Below are positions 28,144 through 40,900 of a stretch of DNA of 64,000 nt, one piece after another. A program made the translations under genes and the position numbers. The notes under the pieces are model-generated. The model searched no databases. It was given only the letters and a program-made list of their open reading frames with translations, and was not told the origin of the DNA. The DNA comes from Sanderia malayensis (Eukaryota > Cnidaria > Scyphozoa > Semaeostomeae > Pelagiidae). Numbering within the stretch: the stretch's first letter is position 1; each line of letters opens with the position of its first letter. The stretch is taken from positions 88,787 to 152,786 of the forward strand of contig RQOL01000413.1 of NCBI GenBank assembly GCA_013076295.1, written 5' to 3'.

Positions 28144-28922
28144 CCCTACAATACATACCCTACAATACATACCCTACAATACAAACCCTACAATACATAC
28201 CCTACAATACACACCCTACAATAAATACCCTACAATACATACCCTACAATACATACCCTACAATACATACCCTACAATACATAGCCTACCATACATACCC
28301 TACAATACATACCCTACAATACATACCCTACAATACATACCCTACAATACATACCCTACATACATACCCTACAATACATACCCTACAATAAATACCTTAC
28401 AATACATACCCTACAATAAATACCCTACAATACATACCCTACATAACATACCCTACGATACATACCCTACAATACATACCCTACAATACATACCCTACAA
28501 TACATACCCTACAATACATACCTTACAATACATACCCTACAATAAATACCCTACAATACATACCCTACATAACATACCCTACAATACATACCCTATAATA
28601 CATACCCTACAATAAATACCCTACAATACATACCCTACATAACATACCCTACAATACATACCCTACAATACATACCCTACAATACATACCCTACAATACA
28701 TACCCTACAATACATACCCTACAATACATACCCTACAATACATACCCTACAATACATACCTTACAATACATACCCTACAATAAATACCCTACAATACATA
28801 CCCTACATAACATACCCTACAATACATACCCTACAATACATACCCTACAATAAATACCCTACAATACATACCCTACATAACATACCCTACAATACATACC
28901 CTACCATACACACCCTACCATA
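28144..28922. repeat. 14-bp minisatellite array 7
   Basis: Regular CCCTACAATACATA array with repeated CTACATAACATACC variants in a recurring order (about every 110-240 bp), ending at the short head of module A copy 7. Confidence 0.96.
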
Positions 28923-29936
28923 CTTCCCCCTGGCAAGCGACCACCCAGCGCCCACCCTGCCGCCCCCCTAAAAGCCCTTTCTTCTGAAAGTGAAAAAATG
29001 AATTCATCAACGTACTTTAAAAACACTAAAACTTTCAAATCAAATTAACGTGGCGAATTTTCGTCCTACAGAACCCACGAAAACATCAACATGAAGCTAA
29101 TAGCTTGGCGAGCATTTATCGAAAGTATTTGGGTGAAAAAAACAAAGTTTGGCAGGTTAAAAATTAATTTTCGCAAATGCAAAACACACGCGTGTTGCTT
29201 GAAAATTTCGTGTTTTTCAGCAAAATCCAAACTCGGCTAAAACTGTCCAAAAACAGAGGAAAATCAACAAAACAAAAAAAACAAAGCCATATAACTTTAG
29301 TTCTCGTGTAAATAAACAGTTATCGAAAGTTTAAATGGAGGAAATCGGCCCAGAACGACCCGAGAAAATCAAAATTGTCTTCGTGTTTTGGTTAGGCCCT
29401 CGAGCCGAAAGAAAAAACGTGAGGTGAAACAAAACAAAAACTCGTGCTATTTAAAGCCAAAAACAATTGAATAAAGGAAATACCTTGAAATAATTGTCCA
29501 CCAATTGTCTCCACAGGTCTTGACAACAATTGACACGTCTTTACAATTGATTTCCGGCAGGTATTTACGTTTAAACCCGAGCAACTTGCCGCCCGTTCAA
29601 CTAAAAAAAACACGTGCTTCTCCTTGCTCGTTTTGCATCTCATTAACTCCGTCCTCGGAACTTTCTAGAAAGTCGGAACACAAAATGGACCATAACTCCC
29701 GAACCGTTTGGAGTAGAAATTAGCGGAAAGCTTTACTGTGATCAGCGCAATGCAGCGATCATTTTGATACCAATTTGCACCCTTAATTGACCCCCAGAAA
29801 AAAAGCCTTTTTGATCACAAGGAAATTCCTTTGATCCCATTGTGTTTGGTCGAACGTCGATTGTTCAAAAGACAATGGGCATTGTTCACAGTCGGGGGGT
29901 CACGTGTGATCGTAGAATAGTATATATAGACTGGCC
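28923..29936 (+). repeat. Module A copy 7 (5'-deleted subtype)
   Basis: Same shortened head as copy 1 (CTTCCCCCTGGCAAGCGACC, then the second half of the module). Heat-shock-type element at 29658-29670. The 3' end is slightly different (GATCGTAGAATAGTATATATAG). Confidence 0.9.
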
Positions 29937-30272
29937 GGGGGCCCGGTCGCTACGCTTCCTCCCCGGAGCCCCCCAAGCAACAAAAGTTTAATGTGGTTGG
30001 CGCGCTTCGCGCGCTGCATTCGCTCCCGCTCATGCCCATACATACATACATACGTACATACATACCTACATACATACATACATACATACCTACATACTTA
30101 CATACATACATGGGCCGGGTTCGGTCGCTTTGCTCCCTCCCCGGAGCCCGTCAAGTAAAAAAAGCTTAATCTGGTTGGCGCGCTTCGCGCGCTACATTCG
30201 CTCCCGCTGATGCCCATACATACATACATACATACATACATACTTACATACATACATACATACCCTACATAC

Positions 30273-30303
<31 letters not shown>

Positions 30304-30431
30304 CATACATACATGAGCCGGGTTCGGTCGCTTCGCTCCCTCCCCGGAGGCCATCAAGTAAACAAAGCTTAATCTGGTTGGCGCGCTATGCGCGCAGCAT
30401 TCGCTACCACTCATGCCCATACATACATATA
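29937..30431 (+). repeat. GC-rich core / (CATA)n cluster 7, three cores
   Basis: Three cores. The third hairpin is GCGCGC-TAT-GCGCGC, again with the change confined to the loop. Confidence 0.95.
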
Positions 30432-31361
30432 CCCTACAATACATACCCTACAATACATACCCTACAATACATACCCTACAATGCACACCCTACAACACAT
30501 ACCCTACAATACATACCCTACAACACATACCCTACAATACATACCCTACAATACATACCCTACAATAAATACCCTACAATACATACCCTACAATAAATAC
30601 CTTACAATACATACCCTACAATACATACCCTACAATACATACCTTACAATACATACCCTACAATACATACCCTACAACACATACCCTACAATACATACCC
30701 TACACAATACTACCCCTACAATACATACCCTACATACATACCCTACAATACATACCTTACAATACATACCCTACAAACATACCTAAATACATACCCTACA
30801 ATACATAACCTACGTACATACCCTACAATACATACCCTACAATACATACCCTACAATACATACCCTACGATACATACCCTACAATACAAACCCTACAATA
30901 CATACCCTACAATACATACCCTACAATACAACCACACAATACATAACCTACAATACATACCCTACAATACAAAGCCTACAATACATACCCTACAATACAT
31001 ACCCTACAATACATACCCTACAATACATATCCTACAATACATACCCTACAATACATACCCTACAATACATAGCCTACAATACATACCCTACAAACATACA
31101 CTACAATACATACCCTACAATAAATACCCTACAATACAACCCTACAATACATTACCCTACAATACAGACCTACAATAAATACCTTACAATACATACCCTA
31201 CAATAAATACCCTACAATACATACCCTACAATACAACCCTACAATACATACCCTACAATACATACCCTACAATAAATACCTTACAATACATACCCTACAA
31301 TAAATACCCTACAATACATACCCTACATAAATACCCTACAATACATACCCTACCATACATA
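30432..31361. repeat. 14-bp minisatellite array 8
   Basis: CCCTACAATACATA array, ragged after about 30700. It leads into a full-length module A head at 31362. Confidence 0.96.
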
Positions 31362-32599
31362 CTACGACGCAACATTTCTAAAGAAAGTAAAGGTGGAGGT
31401 CGGATCTTCCCCCCTGGCAATCGACCGCCCAGCGCCCACCCTGCCGCCCCCTGAAAGCCGAAGGTTGATAGCTTCAGTGTGAAGTTTGAAAAAAAAGTTG
31501 CCTTCAAAAATTTAATCAATCTTGGAAAATTTAAACTCAATCTGTAATAAAAAATACATCAAACTGTAGCTAAGGAAACAGCGAATCCGATAAATATATT
31601 CACATTTCTTAACAGTGTTGTTTTGAATTTTAAGAGAGTATTTAGTGCAGCCCAACACAAAAGCCGTGAAAAAATTTATTCATCAGCCAACTTTAAGAAC
31701 ACAAAAATTCCCCTAGCTTGGTCGAAATTTGTCCATTTGAACTCAAATTACACCAGCATGAAGCTAATACCTTGGCGAATATATATCGAAAGTACTTGGG
31801 TGCATAGGAAAAGCTTTTGGCAATTTTAGTTGTAAATTTTTGAAGTCCAAGACATGATTTTCTTCATCAAAAATAGCCGTGAAATAAAACCCGTGCAAAA
31901 AATAGCATTTCAAACACGATTCACCAACTTTCAAATTAAATTAACGTGACCAATTTTGGCAGCTTAAAATTTAATTTTCGCGAATGCAAAACACACGCGT
32001 GTGGCATGAAAATTTCGTGTTTTCCAGCAAAACCCAAACTCGGCTAAAACTGTCAAAAATAGAGGAAAATCAACAAAACAAAAAAAACAAAGCCATATAA
32101 CTTTAGTTCTTGTGTCAATAAACAGTTATCGAAAGTTTAAATGAAGAAAATCCCCCCAGAACGACCTGAGAAAATCAAAATTGTCTTTGTGTTTTGGTTA
32201 GGCCATCAACCCGAAAGAAAAACGTGAGGTGAAACAAAACAAAACTCGTGCTATTTAAAGCCAAAAACAATTAAATAAAGGAAATACCTTGAAATAATTG
32301 TTCACCAATTGTCTCCACAGGTATTGACAACAATTGACAGGTCTTTACAATCGATTTCCGGCACGTATTCACGCTTAAACCCGAGCAACTTGTCGCCCGT
32401 TCAACTAAAAAAACACGTGCTTCTCCTTGCTCGTTTTGCATCTCATTAACTCCGTCCTCGGAACTTTCTAGAAAGTCGGAACACAAAATGGGCCATAACA
32501 CCCGAACCGCTAGGGTTAGAATTTAGCGGATTGCTTTACTTTGATCAGCAGAATGCAGCGATCATTTTGATACCAATTTGGATACCAATTTTGATACCA
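31362..32599 (+). repeat. Module A copy 8 (3'-truncated)
   Basis: Normal head. Part of the second internal duplicate is missing near 31950 (CCAATTTTGGCAGCTTAAAA). Heat-shock-type element at 32461-32473. It stops at GATACCAATTTG, where the normal module would continue with CACCC. GATACCAATTT is then repeated and unique DNA follows: the left boundary of the Helitron-bearing interruption. Confidence 0.9.
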
Positions 32600-33031
32600 A
32601 CTTGATATCATTTGACATTACAGACAAAACAGATCATGTAATGCAATTGCCACGAAAAAGCTTTATTAAATTAAATCAAGTACAAAGATTTCCAGGGCTG
32701 GGATTGGTTTTACATTAGTTTCAATCCTATAGAGCATAAAGATAAGCAAGATAAGAAAAAGATAAGATAAGATAAGTTAAGAAGATATCTACAATGGGAA
32801 ACTTATCATGCAAGACTCTCAATATTCAAGTAAGATAAGAAAGACACATATACATATACATATACATGTCTTATGCACATATACATTATTAAAAATGCAT
32901 TAATAATGTTTGCTTGTGTGGTAAGAGCCATCTTAGCTTGTTTTGTCCAATGTAATGGAGGATTCTATCAGTGATGATACAATTATGTTTCCCACTAAAT
33001 TTGAAAATGTTGTGCTGTAATGGTTGTGAAA
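32600..33031. other. Unique AT-rich DNA, no gene seen
   Basis: Single-copy-looking sequence with a GATAAG-rich strip near 32740-32780 and short ACATATAC repeats near 32850. Nothing recognisable. Confidence 0.5.
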
Positions 33032-33845
33032 TCATTGCCGTCTGTGCCTGGGACACTGAGTTTTCGACAACACATCTGCCTGATAAGGAACATCATTAAG
33101 TGAAAATGTGGGAGAATTAAGTACCTACAGGTTTAGAATACTGTAAGTGATTTGTTAAGAAAACATTTAGTGGTAGTCAATGTAGAAATATTATTTAGCC
33201 TTTATTTATTCAGTCTGCTTTTCAAGCAAGGTGCATTAATTGTTCATATGGAACAGAGAGCATCATACTTTGAATATTATACCTGACTTGGGAAATAATT
33301 TGAAGAGAACATTTTGAACCATTGATTTAATTTTCCATTGCCTTTGACTAAATGAATCTGTACAAAAAATAGGAAAAGAGCATTAATGAGTGTATTCGAC
33401 AAAAGAGTTATGCAATGCACGTGCAATGAGGAAGGGGTAAGTAAATAAAGTGTGGATTTTTCCCAGGGCTTGAACTTGACTTTCACTGGTTTCCTTCTTG
33501 TACATTACAACAATTAAACATCTTGGATAAACAGAAATGAAAGCAGGTTCATGTTGGGATATCATTGATTGTCCAAAATGAAAATGAACCTGACTTACCT
33601 TTGGTGAACAGCAAGGTAGTTGTTTCCTTTGAGCCAGGAAGGCTTTATGAGGTATAATTTCATTGAGTTCAGCAACAAAATCCAACTTGCCATTTGTTGG
33701 CAGACAAAAACTTAGACCCGACACGCAACAATAGTGCGATGATGAGACATAACATAGATGAAAATCATACATAGACAGCACAAAGGCGTTTGAAATGGAG
33801 ACAGAAGTCTCGCCTCGTTTCAATGATCTTAGCAGAAATGCATCT
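33032..33845 (-). CDS. Possible three-exon gene end, unknown product
   Basis: A low-confidence model read on the minus strand. An open exon (about 33844 to 33599) starts after a plausible acceptor (TTTTTAATTAG) and ends at a strong donor (CCAAAG|GTAAGT). A 75-nt exon follows (33357-33283), bounded by TTTTTTGTACAG and CAG|GTATAA, then a last exon (33079-33032) after TTCCTTATCAG with an in-frame TGA. The internal exons join in phase 0. The predicted tail would read CCSPK, IHLVKGNGKLNQWFK, then ADVLSKTQCPRHRRQ. No initiator exon was found, and the apparent start of the long open frame is a TTG. No family is recognised. It lies about 1.1 kb downstream of the Helitron gene on the same strand and could be an extra open frame of that element, a host gene fragment, or chance. 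Confidence 0.25.
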
Positions 33846-34329
33846 AATTAAAAACGAAGTCAATAAATTTTGTTATGATATTATTGAATGGAGATTTATA
33901 TGGGACAAATACACAAATATATGAATATTGAAACTCTAACGATTATCTCCTGGCAATCTCTATTGAAATAAATCGCTAATTTAAAAACCTTATTATTAAT
34001 GCGGAAGATCTGAAAGATATACAATACAGTACAAAAAACATATTTTGAAAGGACGTGGATAGATATTTGTATTGTATGCGAAGTACGAATGCGAAAGGTT
34101 GAGTCATGATAAGTCTACTATTAAAATTGGTGAATTGTCAATATCCATAAAAATTGATACATACAATCCGTAGTTCAGGTTGCAAAATTGATTGGTTAAG
34201 CGACGTTTAGAAAATGACAGTACCTCAATTTGGATTCTTCAATAGCACTTCACTCTCAGCAAGCATACATCTCTGCCACGGCGTGAATGTATTCTTTCAA
34301 TAACCGCGGTCGTTTGTTTTGAGGATTAC
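33846..34329. other. Unique DNA between the candidate exon and the Helitron 3' flank
   Basis: AT-rich sequence with no coding signal or repeat recognised. Confidence 0.5.
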
Positions 34330-34940
34330 GTTTGTACATAGCAAAAAAAAGAATAAGATTGCCGGTTACATTAGTTAAAAGCTCGAACACCAGCGTCAAG
34401 GAGTAACCTTTGTTCGAGTTTTCCTTGTTGGTGAAAAGTGCAATTGAAATTTGGAATATATAACAGTAAACACAAAGGGGCCTCTATAGATTTTAGATCA
34501 AGTTTTCATGTATTAAAAGGAGAGGGGGGATGTTATTGATAGTGCGATGTTTTGCAAAAAGTAACTATCCTTAAGGGACAACTTGCAGTTTTCACAGAGT
34601 AAGGAAATCCACTTTCCCATAGGCAATATCGGAGAAAATGGCAACGCATAACTCTTAATAATCGGGCGCTACGCAGGATTCAGGACTGTGCGACTGCTGT
34701 GTGTGGTGCAGTCACCCCTGGACATGTGGAGGGTGTAATGTCCAGTTGGTCTCCGCAGATCAGTGTTATCTAGAATGAATGCATTCTAGAAAGGTGCCAG
34801 TAACGGCTGTACATCACACTTATGTGCGACGTGATCTGCGTTGACACACAATACCCGTACCCTTGAATGTGTGTATGTGCGTTTTGGTAGGCAGCCCTCT
34901 GTAGAGCAACTGTGCAGATGGTCGCTCTAGGATGAAGCCT
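34330..34940 (-). other. Helitron copy 1 3' flank, shared with copy 2
   Basis: Downstream of the minus-strand Helitron gene. The part at about 34330-34635 matches 58628-58890 behind copy 2 (shared CTCCGATATTGCCTATGGGA, CTCTGTGAAAACTGCAA and GTGTTCGAGCTTT). It contains a perfect 8-bp inverted repeat, CTCGAACA/TGTTCGAG (34382-34389 with 34411-34418). This may belong to the element's 3' terminal region, but no CTRR end could be fixed. Confidence 0.6.
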
Positions 34941-37900
34941 TTACAGGACTTCTTGGAAAACAATGTTCTTTGTTTTCCTGTGTGTTTCCTCTGGGAGGAA
35001 TACTTTGAGCCCGTTAAATGATGTTGCTCTTGACATGGCCACATATAACTGACCATGTGTGAACACGGGCTCAGGTAAGTACAAACCAACATACCTCAGG
35101 GATTGCCCCTGTGCCTTGTTGATTGTCAAGCAGTATGCAAGTCTGACTGGAAACTGTCGGCGTTTCATTTTGAACGGCATTTCCGTGTCCTGAGTGGAGA
35201 CTGTGATCTTGGGAATCATGACCCGTTGTCCTCTGTGCTCCTTGGTAATGATCTCTGCCGTGATCACGTGACGTCGGAGATGCCGAACTATGAGTCTTGT
35301 TCCGTTGCAAAGACCTTTCTTTGGATTGAGATTCCGCAGAAGAATGATCGTTGCACCAACCTAATGCAATGAATATTACTGTGATTAATGACGCATATTT
35401 TATGGTGCACTACCTTTGCACATAATAATTTAATGTTAATAGGATGAAAGATTGTACTCTTCCTACCTTGAGTTTAAGTCTGTGCAACGGCATTCCATTG
35501 GGAGTGAGTTGGTTGAGAAATTCAATGGGGTAGGCCTCTTCCTCATCTGGATCGTCTGTGACAACACTGTCTGTGCTGTAATAAGTTCTTTCGGCTGTTT
35601 GAAGTCTGTCCAGAATTAAGTCGTTCACTTGATGTGATAAGTCATTCTTCGGAGTCAGACAACAGCGTTCAGACATTGTTACAGGATCCATCATTAGGTG
35701 TGAATCTGGTGTGTTCGGCCTGGGAAAAATGAAGTTCAGCATGTCTTCTTTAGACGAAGTGCATATCTGTTGTGGCAGAATTACGTTGTCCAGTGCATCG
35801 TGTGCTTCTTGCTTGTTGCCAAGTCTGAGAAGCCATTCTGAGAATTCACGGTATGAATCATCTTGAACGGCTCTCATGTTGGTGTGTAAACGATGCTGCT
35901 GAAACTTTGTCCATAGATCAATGATCTGGTGTGATTTTAGAGTCTCTGCTACAATTCTTTCCCTTCCTGCTTTCGTGACGACAGGTAGAACCTGTCTGAA
36001 GTCACCACCAAGTAGCATGAACTTGCCACCAAATGGTCTGTCGACATGTGTAATGTCTCGAAGCAGTCGGTCGACTGCTTGTAATGCAAGTGCGGGAATC
36101 ATGGAAGCTTCATCCCATATGAATAGGGTAGTTTCGCGCAATACCTGTGCTCTCCTGCTCTGTCTCTTGACATTACACGTTGATTCAGCTTGAAGTGGTA
36201 TAGGAATTTGAAAGGTAGAATGTGAAGTTCTACCATTTATGAGCAGTGTTGCAGCAATTCCTGACCACGCCATGCACTGAACTTTATGTCCATTGGCTTG
36301 CAGATTGTGAACCAACGTGTTGTAAAGGAAAGTTTTGCCGGTTCCAGCCGGCCCGTCAACAAAGTGACAGTTCTGTTCGGATTGCGCGTTGATAGCATCA
36401 GTGATTCCCGTGTATATGGCTCGCTGTTCAGGGTTCAATGCGGCCAGCATTCGTTCTCCTTCCTCTCTGGCATTGCCAACATCCATGTCATCTTCCTCTG
36501 TAATAATAAGTGAAATATATTGCAATAAAATTGGAAAGAAAGCTAGGAGAATCAATGTGCAAAAATACGGAAATGCCCTTGTCTGCACGATCTTAGGATA
36601 CATTATTATATTGTTACTAATACAGTACATATTTGAAAATAACACATTAATACCTCGTTCAGGAATGACATAGTCGGCTGGAAGTTGAGGAAGGTCAGCA
36701 TAATTAGTGATCGATTGACCATGTACTTTCAAATTTTCGTCAATGTCATGCAGACATTGATACATGTGTCGGTCTTCAAAAGCTATGGCCATATCTGGAT
36801 GATTGACTTGATCACGTCGTACAAAGTCTTCACTCAATGCTTCTTTGAACATGTTGAAGAGTGCTGCGATATCAGAAGGTGTTTGAAAAAGGAGTAATGT
36901 TGCAAACAACTGTCTCAGTTGTACTGGCATGTTGAAAATAACTGCCTCCTCCAAACAGCGTATGATTTCAGCATCATCTTCCAACAGACCTAGAGCTAAA
37001 GCAGCGTCTTTGAAGGAATTGCATAGGTTTCCTTCTATCGTACGAAGATCTTCAAACGACGTGGCACCTCGTTTATGGAGAAGCAATAGTCTTAGTGCGA
37101 ATCTTTGCTCACATGGTCGTGGGTGAACTTGATATATTCTGCCTATGACAGGCAGTGTTCTCCGCTGTCTTGCTTTCCATGTTTTGGTGCGCTCGTTGAA
37201 AACATAGTGTTCAGGAATCTCGTGATAGAGATATTGGCGTGCAGCCGGGTCTTGTGCATTCAATTCAAACCAAGACGTCAGTGTGGTTTTTTCATTGATG
37301 TTTTGTAATTGTTCGACACGGCCATTATCCTGAAAGTATACGGTCTGCTGATCAGGTAGATGAACATGCAGACGTTTGATAGTGTGACTTTTCTCGTGCA
37401 TGGCAAATTGGAATATTCTATGAACAGCTTCATGAGGTCCAATATACCGGGCGTTGATGTATTGGCGTACTTCATCGTGCTCAATATCTTGAGGTACTTG
37501 TTGCTGCTGTCCTTGAAGAATTTCCACGTGTGCCATATCTTGTCCTTTATGAATATATTTGAAAATATATTTCACGGACTTCACAGTGCTACATATTTCC
37601 AGATTAATGTGACATTGATACTTGAGTAGAAGATGGCGATTATGTGGCACAACCCATGTATCATCTAGAAGTCGATCTTCCAGATTGACTGGGTGACGAC
37701 AGCGTCGTCTGTAGAGTGGATAACCATTCGCATTGACTTGTGTTTCGGCAGTGCGATCTTTCGGAAATCGTTTCTTGCATTTGTTATTCTCCATGCAAAC
37801 ACATCCGGGGTTTATATCACCGCATGGTCCATGTGTCATGTGTTTCAGTACTAACTTGTGATATCTTGCATCCTGTGGGTCCGGAATTTCAGCTGATATG

Positions 37901-40900
37901 AGTCGATCTACCTGTAGGTTTCGAGGAAAAATATCACATGTAAGTTCTACACATCAAAATGCACTGTGTTTTACTAAGCAATACAACTGATGATAATATT
38001 TCATACTCAATCATAAATGTATAATAAATCTATCTTTTACTCTATAATAGATTATTGCTATAGATGTTACCTCTTCAGGTGTTCGTGGTCTATCAGCCTC
38101 AGAGAGGAACAGAATCATGTGAGCGTGTGGTAGTCCTCTCTTCTGAAATTCGATGACATATACATGTGCAATAGTGTGTCCGAGAATGTGCTTGTGAATG
38201 ACATCTTCCAGTAGTTCTTGTAGTTTCTGTTGAAATACTCGTGTGACGATGTCAGGCCGGTCATTCGACTTCTGGTGTGGTAGAATGTTTTCTGAAATCT
38301 CCTTCCACTTGGGATTGGCCGTCATGGTTAGGAAGATGTCAGGCTTGCCATACTTTCTTACGATGGTCATTGCATCTTGAAAGTTCTGGTACATATTTCG
38401 TTGACTGCCTGAAAAAGATGAGGGAAGTATGACAACACGACCGACATCAATATGAAGGGGTTCGTTGGGATTGTTTGCCCTGGCCATTTGATTTTCGATT
38501 TCAGCCCTTCTGTTCAGGTGATCCATCAGGCCTCGATAACTGTCAGCACGTAATTGCCGTTGATTGTGCAAAATCCAGTTGAGCTTGTTTCCTTCTATTT
38601 TGGTGTATGCATCCACCAAATATTGTTGAAAGAGAAGTGTTGCCCTGTGGATGGTGGACAGTTGATTTCTGACTTGTATTCGGTACGAATAATATTCGGC
38701 GATTGTAAGTTTGGTACGGTGGTTACGATTAGCATTTTGCTGGCCTTGTCCTTCACGTGTAGGTAGACGTTGAAGGTCTACGCTGTATCCACGATCACCC
38801 TGAAAGAACAACAATGGATAGGTTAGAGGATCCGCAACAGGATCTATGGCATTAATCTTCATAAGATTACCACGCCTTGTTCGAATTTGAAGCTCTCTAT
38901 CCTCGGGATTAGGAGCACCGCCATTGCGTGTAGTGTAGACTGCTGCAATTTCTCTGGCAGTAGGATTATCATATCTTCGATCTTGTTCTGGGCGACCGGT
39001 AATAATCATCTTGAACGTGGGAATAGGCTGATCATTGGCAATGGCTTGCTGCCTTTGCTCTTCCAGTACTTCTCCCATTGTTTTAAAATGTTGAGCAAAC
39101 CGATTTACTGCCATCAATTCGTTTTGCAGCAGGGCCACCATGTCTAAGTCCAAGTTTTGTTCTCTGGCTGTGTTTTGGCGTTCTTGCAGTGCTTGTTGGG
39201 TGTCCATAATGTATAATTCTGCATATTTTCGGGACCTGTCGGTTTCAGTTACCCCTGTTGAATTCAAATAAACATTGCAAATTGTACTTCGTTATATCGA
39301 GTGTAATTTTCAATGCAGCAAGTGCTTTGTTATAAAAGCATCATAAAGCGCCTTGATTTTCGATTGGACAACTCTTGATATTCGGGCAAGCATACAGAAA
39401 GCTTATTCATTGTATGTTGGGTGGGAAAACATGAGCGTTCTGTCAACATCCGTTTCATCAAGTGAAGGTATTATATGGAAATGTAGCACATTATGAGAGA
39501 CGTTATATCTACCTGTCATATGGTATGCGTTTCCATGTATGGTGATGACTGGTGGTCCTGCATTAGCGTGTCTTACAACGTTAGCTGTCCAGGATGCCAT
39601 CGCCATTAGCGAATTGTATCTACGGAAATTTTTGAGAAAATATTTAGATTCCTCAGTAGTTCCAGTGTATAAATGCATCACATTTGCCGGGGGTGGTTGA
39701 ATGGGATCGAGAGTTATTAATCCTCCCATACAACATTTGTTGTATTGCTTTTTGAGTTGAGTTCCTCTCGGAAGTACTTCGCTTCACAGTGAATACATGT
39801 TCTGGTCATTTTCCCAAGATGATGAGGCATTGGGGAGAATTGAGGAATTTCAAGAATAGGTTGATTTACTTCCCTTTCTTGATGTTCGATGGGTTGGGGG
39901 ACATCATCTTGGTGTTGTGGTTGGATTTCGTCATGCATTTCAACTTCTTGTGGTTGTACCGCTATTTGATTTTCTTCATTCTCATTTTCAAGGTTGGGTT
40001 GCAATTCCATAGCAGCAGGCAATATTTGTGGATCCTGAAATGCAATGCAATCTAAGTTAATATAATTCAATCATGTGTTTTGAAATGCATAAAACTGGAA
40101 CTTGTGAAGATATGTCTAATTAGAGAGCAAAATAATTTCCTGACATGGTGCTATGGAGAATGACTGGTGTATTTTAAGCCAATTGTGATGGTAGTCTGTT
40201 TTACCTGATTATCATGTGGAATTGGAATGTGTTGTTCCACGTTGATTTCATCAGGTTGTGCTGGCCTTTCAATTTCATTATTTTCATTTTCAATATGTGT
40301 TTGGGGTTGCATCTGCATTGGCCGCATCTGTTAATAATGAAAATTAAATTAAATTAGTTATTTTAGTCATTAGTTAATAGAAATTTTAATGTCATTACTG
40401 TGTGACTATGTAAATTGATATAAAATATACATGGGAACTTATAATTATACATGTCTCAAGTAGGGAAATTGCATGAGGGATTTGGGTTATGGAAAATGGA
40501 GTTGCCTAACTGTAGTTAGCTTTTTTTAACAATTTTCTTTTACCTCATTGTCATTTTGAGCTTGATTTACATTAAGCATCTCCACATCTGCCGTTTGTAT
40601 TGCTGCTGGACCTTCATGATTACGATTCAGAAGGGGTGTTGCAACTGCATAACCATCGGCGGTACCTGCAGATGGAAAAATATTGATAATTTGGTTGATA
40701 TAATAACTGATTTAATTTTGATAGTTTTTAATTACAAAAAGCTGTATAATATATGGTTGACGTGATTGGAAAAGTTTAGCAGAAATTATTGAGTTGTGTA
40801 CCTGAAGTTGAGGGGCCAGTGCTGCAGGATATTGTAAGCCAATGTTTATTGGTTGCGGTACTGCTATAAGTCCATAGTGGGGAAGCATCGCAGGTAGTTG

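Noticed and set aside
35410..37839. Single uninterrupted 809-codon exon for the Helitron
   Set aside because: The frame reads through a 156-bp intron with GT-AG ends that is also present, with a stop, at the same place in copy 2. Two exons are better supported.
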